DNA from: Acidobacteriota bacterium
GTDB taxonomy: Bacteria; Acidobacteriota; Terriglobia; Terriglobales; Acidobacteriaceae
Length of the DNA stretch: 19,006 nucleotides
NCBI GenBank assembly: GCA_003224835.1
Contig: QHZX01000017.1
Coordinates: 1-19,006, forward strand
Direction of reading: 5' to 3'
Shown: positions 15,834-19,006 of the stretch, piece after piece
How the letters are laid out: each line of letters begins with the position of its first letter
Position numbering within the stretch: the first letter of the stretch is position 1
Program-made: the position numbers and the translations under genes
Notes under the pieces: generated by a model
Databases searched by the model: none
The model's input: only the letters and a program-made list of their open reading frames with translations
What the model was told of the DNA's origin: nothing

Positions 15834-18500
15834 CTACTTCGTTCGTCCGCCTTCCACCTTCAGTTTGTCACTCGCTGCAGCCTGAGCCGCCGCTAATCGA
15901 GCAGTGAGCACACGGAATGGCGAACAGGAAACATAATTCAGTCCTGTCTGGTAACAGAACTCCACCGACGACGGCTCCCCGCCATGTTCGCCGCAAATTC
16001 CGACTTTAAGGTTCGAGCGGGTTTTGCGGCCGCGCTCCGTAGCCATCTTCACCAGCTGTCCTACGCCCTCCCGGTCGAGCACAGCGAAGGGATCCTGCTT
16101 CAGAATACCCTCTGCAAGATACGTAGGCAGCACCTTGTTGATATCGTCACGCGAGAACCCGAAGGTAGTTTGCGTTAAATCGTTCGTTCCGAATGAGAAG
16201 AATTGCGCTTCCTTCGCGATCTCATCAGCAACCAAAGCCGCGCGTGGTAGCTCTATCATGGTGCCGACCATGTAATCGACTTTGGTTTCCTTCTCCTTAA
16301 AAACTTCTTGGGCAACCCGATGCACAATTGCTGCCTGGTTCGCCATTTCCTTCAATGTCGCGGTTAGCGGGATCATGACTTCTGGATAAACTCTCACGCC
16401 CTGCTTCGCAACCGCTACTGCAGCTTCGAAGATTGCGCGCGCCTGCATCTCGGTGATTTCAGGATAAGTGATTCCCAAACGACAGCCGCGATGGCCCAGC
16501 ATGGGATTAAATTCATGCAACTCTTCAACCCTGCGTAGCAACTTCCGCAATCCGCCCAGTTTGGGTGATTTTGGCTTTGTGCCTTCGAGCACCGCGATCT
16601 CCACCATTAAATCCTCGCGTCGCGGCAGGAACTCGTGTAATGGAGGATCGAGCGTACGGATCGTGACCGGAAAACCGTCCATAGCCCGGAACACGCCATC
16701 GAAATCTTTACGTTGCAGAGGAAGCAGCTTTTTCAGCGCGGCGCCTTCGGCTCCGAAAGCACGGGCCTGGATGGCATCGCGTGGGATATCGGCATTGGCG
16801 CGCACTTTCATATTGCGGAAGGGCTCGGCCCAACTCATGAATTTCAGCAGCTCAGGATCGTCTGCTTTCGGAGGAATGGAATTTAATTTGCCTTTGATGA
16901 CTCTTCCCGTTGTTCCATCCAGAGAGATCCAGTCGCCGGCCTTAAAAGTCTGCCCCTTGGCCTGCATCTCACGTTTCTTCTCGTCGACGTGAATATCACC
17001 AGCTCCAGCGACACAACACTTGCCCATACCTCGGGTCACGACTGCAGCGTGACTGGTCATGCCTCCTCGTGAGGTGAGAATTCCAGCCGCGACTTCCATG
17101 CCGTGAATGTCTTCTGGCGTGGTCTCTGCCCGCACGAGAATCACCGGATTCTTCTTCGCGCCATGACCAGCTTTTTCGACGGCTTCGTCGGCGGTGAAAA
17201 CAATTTGCCCCACCGCCGCACCGGGGGAAGCCGGCAGCCCTGTTGCCAGAACTTCAACCTTCGCATTCTTCTCGTCGAGCCTCGGAACTAAAAAGTCGTA
17301 AAGCTGATTCGGTTCTACGCGGAAGATCGCTTCCTCTTTGCTGATCAGTCCTTCATCGACCATTTGCAGCGCAACCCGTACCGCGGCAATTCCGGTGCGC
17401 TTACCGTTTCGCGTTTGCAACATGTAGAGCTTGCCATCTTGGATCGTGAATTCGAAGTCCTGCATGTCGCGATAATGTTTTTCCAGGCGCGTCGTGATTT
17501 CGTGCAGTTGCCGGTAAACATCCGGCATAACTTTTTCAAGTTCCGAAATGTGCACCGGGGTACGGATTCCGGCAACCACGTCTTCCCCCTGGGCATTCAT
17601 CAAAAATTCGCCGTAAAACTCTTTAGTGCCGATAGCAGGGTTCCGAGTGAATCCAACACCTGTCCCGCTGGTTTCCCCGAGATTGCCGTAAACCATCGCC
17701 TGCACGTTCACCGCGGTCCCGAGCATGTCATCAATATTGTTGATTCGGCGGTAATGCTTCGCGCGATCGTTCTGCCAAGAGCGAAACACGGCGTCACGCG
17801 CTATCACCAGTTGCTCGTGCGGATCCTGCGGAAAGTCGTGGCTGGTGTGCTTTTTAACGACTTTCTTGTATTCCGCAATCACTTCCTTCAGCGCCTTAGC
17901 ATCTAGATCAGTGTCGAGTTTGGCCTTCTTCTGTTTCTTCTTACTGTCGAATACTTCTTCGAAAGCTGCTTTCTCGATCTCCAGCACGACACTGCCGAAC
18001 ATCTGGATCAGCCGCCGATAAGAATCGTATGCAAATCGCGGATTATTGCTTCGCTTCGCCAGCGATTCCACACTTTCGTCGTTCAGTCCGAGATTGAGAA
18101 TCGTGTCCATCATTCCCGGCATGGAAAACTTCGCGCCCGAGCGCACGCTTACCAGCAAAGGGTTCTCGCCCGATCCGAGCTTTTGCCCCTGCAACTCTTC
18201 CAACGTTCTCAGCGCCTCCTTCATCTGTCGATCAACCTCGGCGGAAACGCCTCCCTGCTTCATGTACTCGCGACAGGCTTCGGTCTGGATGGTAAATCCC
18301 GGAGGCACCGGCAGGCCGGCATTGGTCATTTCCGCAAGCCCCGCACCCTTGCCGCCGAGCTCTTCTTTCATCTTGCCGTTGCCATCGGCTTTGCCGCCGC
18401 CGAATGAGTAAACGTACTTGGTCCCGGCCTTCTGCGTACTCTTCGGAGCGCCGTTAGCGCCTTCGCGAACTTTGGTTTCTGGAATTGTCGACGTCGCCAT
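15834..18500 (-). CDS. ppdK: Pyruvate phosphate dikinase, with an internal in-frame deletion
   Basis: This enzyme interconverts pyruvate, ATP and phosphate with phosphoenolpyruvate, AMP and pyrophosphate, linking glycolysis and gluconeogenesis in the cytoplasm. AAGGAA lies about 9 bases before ATG 18500. After a 28-residue lead come the ATP-grasp domain (YSFGGGKADG, LGGKGAGLAEM, VSVRSGAKFSMPGMMDT), the phosphohistidine domain with His484 (GGMTSHAAVVTRGMG) and the PEP/TIM-barrel domain (TIRTLDPPLHEF with Arg615, GHRGCRLG, FSFGTNDLTQTTFGFSRDD, GICGEHGGEPSSVEFC). At 583-589 the text goes from FGAEG straight to AALKKLLPLQRKDF. Family members have about 32 more residues there, including GLCRTEHMF, whose arginine binds substrate. 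The frame is kept, so the ORF looks whole, but as written the enzyme should be inactive or the sequence wrong. glyS lies just upstream. Confidence 0.93.
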   Translation of the reverse strand: MATSTIPETKVREGANGAPKSTQKAGTKYVYSFGGGKADGNGKMKEELGGKGAGLAEMTNAGLPVPPGFTIQTEACREYMKQGGVSAEVDRQMKEALRTLEELQGQKLGSGENPLLVSVRSGAKFSMPGMMDTILNLGLNDESVESLAKRSNNPRFAYDSYRRLIQMFGSVVLEIEKAAFEEVFDSKKKQKKAKLDTDLDAKALKEVIAEYKKVVKKHTSHDFPQDPHEQLVIARDAVFRSWQNDRAKHYRRINNIDDMLGTAVNVQAMVYGNLGETSGTGVGFTRNPAIGTKEFYGEFLMNAQGEDVVAGIRTPVHISELEKVMPDVYRQLHEITTRLEKHYRDMQDFEFTIQDGKLYMLQTRNGKRTGIAAVRVALQMVDEGLISKEEAIFRVEPNQLYDFLVPRLDEKNAKVEVLATGLPASPGAAVGQIVFTADEAVEKAGHGAKKNPVILVRAETTPEDIHGMEVAAGILTSRGGMTSHAAVVTRGMGKCCVAGAGDIHVDEKKREMQAKGQTFKAGDWISLDGTTGRVIKGKLNSIPPKADDPELLKFMSWAEPFRNMKVRANADIPRDAIQARAFGAEGAALKKLLPLQRKDFDGVFRAMDGFPVTIRTLDPPLHEFLPRREDLMVEIAVLEGTKPKSPKLGGLRKLLRRVEELHEFNPMLGHRGCRLGITYPEITEMQARAIFEAAVAVAKQGVRVYPEVMIPLTATLKEMANQAAIVHRVAQEVFKEKETKVDYMVGTMIELPRAALVADEIAKEAQFFSFGTNDLTQTTFGFSRDDINKVLPTYLAEGILKQDPFAVLDREGVGQLVKMATERGRKTRSNLKVGICGEHGGEPSSVEFCYQTGLNYVSCSPFRVLTARLAAAQAAASDKLKVEGGRTK

Positions 18501-18547
18501 ATGAGTGCGTTCCTTTTCTAAAACTGGATTGATTTCTTCTCACTGCC

Positions 18548-18668
18548 TGTCATTCCGAATGGCTTTAGCCATGAACTCTCGTTCACATTTTGCTGTCATT
18601 CCGAACTGCTTTGGCGGTGAGGAATCTGCTGTCTGCATCGAAAGCAGATAGGACGAATCGGAATGACA
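18548..18668. repeat. Intergenic TGTCATTCCGA inverted-repeat element
   Basis: TGTCATTCCGA occurs at 18548-18558 and 18594-18604, and its exact reverse complement TCGGAATGACA at 18658-18668. The second and third copies form an 11-base stem enclosing a second stem (ATCTGCT 18624-18630 with AGCAGAT 18643-18649). GAGGAATCTGCT lies inside. It fills the whole glyS-ppdK spacer and would fold in their shared transcript. Its function is unknown; it looks like a dispersed palindromic repeat. Confidence 0.7.
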
Positions 18669-18678
18669 ACGCTGCAAC

Positions 18679-19006
18679 TTAGGCTTTCCCTTCGGTCACG
18701 ATTTCCGAGAAATCGGCAATGGTGGAGAATTCCCGCAACAATGTTTGCAGCAGCGCCAGCCGATTGGCGCGCAAATCCTCATCCTCAACCATTACCATTA
18801 CTTTATCGAAAAACGCGTCCACCGAAGGCCGAATGCGAGAAATTTCCGCCAGCGCGCGCGAATAATCTTGCCCCTCTCTGAAATTGTTAACAGTCCGCGC
18901 AATTTCGGGAATCAAGGCGCCTAATTTCTTCTCCGTTTCTTCGCGGAATGCACCAGAATCGGCCTGCGACGCTACGCGCTTCCCGCCTTCATTTGCTTGC
19001 CTGAGA
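18679..19006 (-). CDS. glyS: Glycyl-tRNA synthetase beta subunit, C-terminal part (partial)
   Basis: The open frame enters from the right edge and ends at 18679, giving about 108 residues. The end matches the C-terminal anticodon-binding (DALR-like) region of the tetrameric bacterial GlyRS beta subunit: SRALAEISRIRPSVDAFFDK, then VMVEDEDLRANRLALLQTL, then FSTIADFSEI. The beta subunit binds tRNA-Gly and, with the alpha subunit, charges it with glycine. Apparent starts inside (TTG 18915) are internal codons, because the frame stays open to the window edge. The downstream neighbour on the same strand is ppdK, about 180 bases on, with the repeat element between them. A glyS-ppdK order is one I associate with Acidobacteria. 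Confidence 0.9.
   Translation of the reverse strand, partial: LRQANEGGKRVASQADSGAFREETEKKLGALIPEIARTVNNFREGQDYSRALAEISRIRPSVDAFFDKVMVMVEDEDLRANRLALLQTLLREFSTIADFSEIVTEGKA

Noticed and set aside
1..19006. Search for CRISPR arrays, integrases, transposases, toxin-antitoxin pairs or defence genes.
   Set aside because: No regularly spaced repeats and no proteins with such signatures were found.

Overview
The window looks like bacterial chromosome from an Acidobacteriota (Terriglobia/Koribacter-like) genome. That assignment is inference. It rests on protein flavour (a RoxA/CcpA-like dihaem cytochrome, a PadR repressor paired with a small membrane protein, an Ig-plus-beta-sandwich secreted protein), on the glyS-ppdK gene order, and on two kinds of dispersed intergenic inverted repeat. 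GC looks mid-range. No CRISPR array, integrase, transposase or prophage gene was seen.

Layout. At 1-3188 (minus) are the first 12 codons of a probable RND adaptor and an RND efflux pump broken by a small frameshifting deletion. At 3324-3500 (plus) is a 58-residue zinc-ribbon protein. At 3541-4321 (minus) are an OsmC peroxidase and an 87-residue protein that is only a histidine-kinase dimerisation/phosphoacceptor domain. At 4389-4561 (plus) is tRNA-Leu(CAG) with its promoter, followed by a PadR repressor and a membrane protein (to 5491). Convergent to these, at 5494-9631 (minus), is a two-gene sugar-acid or hydroxy-acid catabolic operon: an enolase-superfamily dehydratase followed by a large FAD/Fe-S oxidoreductase, again broken by a deletion. 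At 9821-11227 (minus) is an exported dihaem cytochrome c. At 11458-13850 are two divergent receiver-only response regulators and a NarL-type sensor kinase with a one-base frameshift. Then come a cold-shock protein with promoter and terminator (13899-14290) and a secreted two-domain protein (14571-15659). At 15834-19006 (minus) are pyruvate phosphate dikinase and the 3' end of glyS.

The main unexpected result is a set of deletions inside otherwise well-conserved genes. Two frameshift large genes (RND about 2294, FAD/Fe-S about 7240), one is a single base (kinase about 13007), and one is in frame and so invisible to ORF calling: about 32 residues of pyruvate phosphate dikinase are gone, including the segment holding an active-site arginine. 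All four are losses, with intact coding sequence on both sides. They are either assembly or consensus errors or very recent lesions; raw reads would decide.

I did not find a convincing new multi-gene system. The most biologically interesting intact items are the HisKA-only protein, the receiver-only regulator pair beside a NarL-type kinase, the overlooked zinc-ribbon gene, the tail-anchored FAD/Fe-S oxidase and the dispersed inverted repeats.
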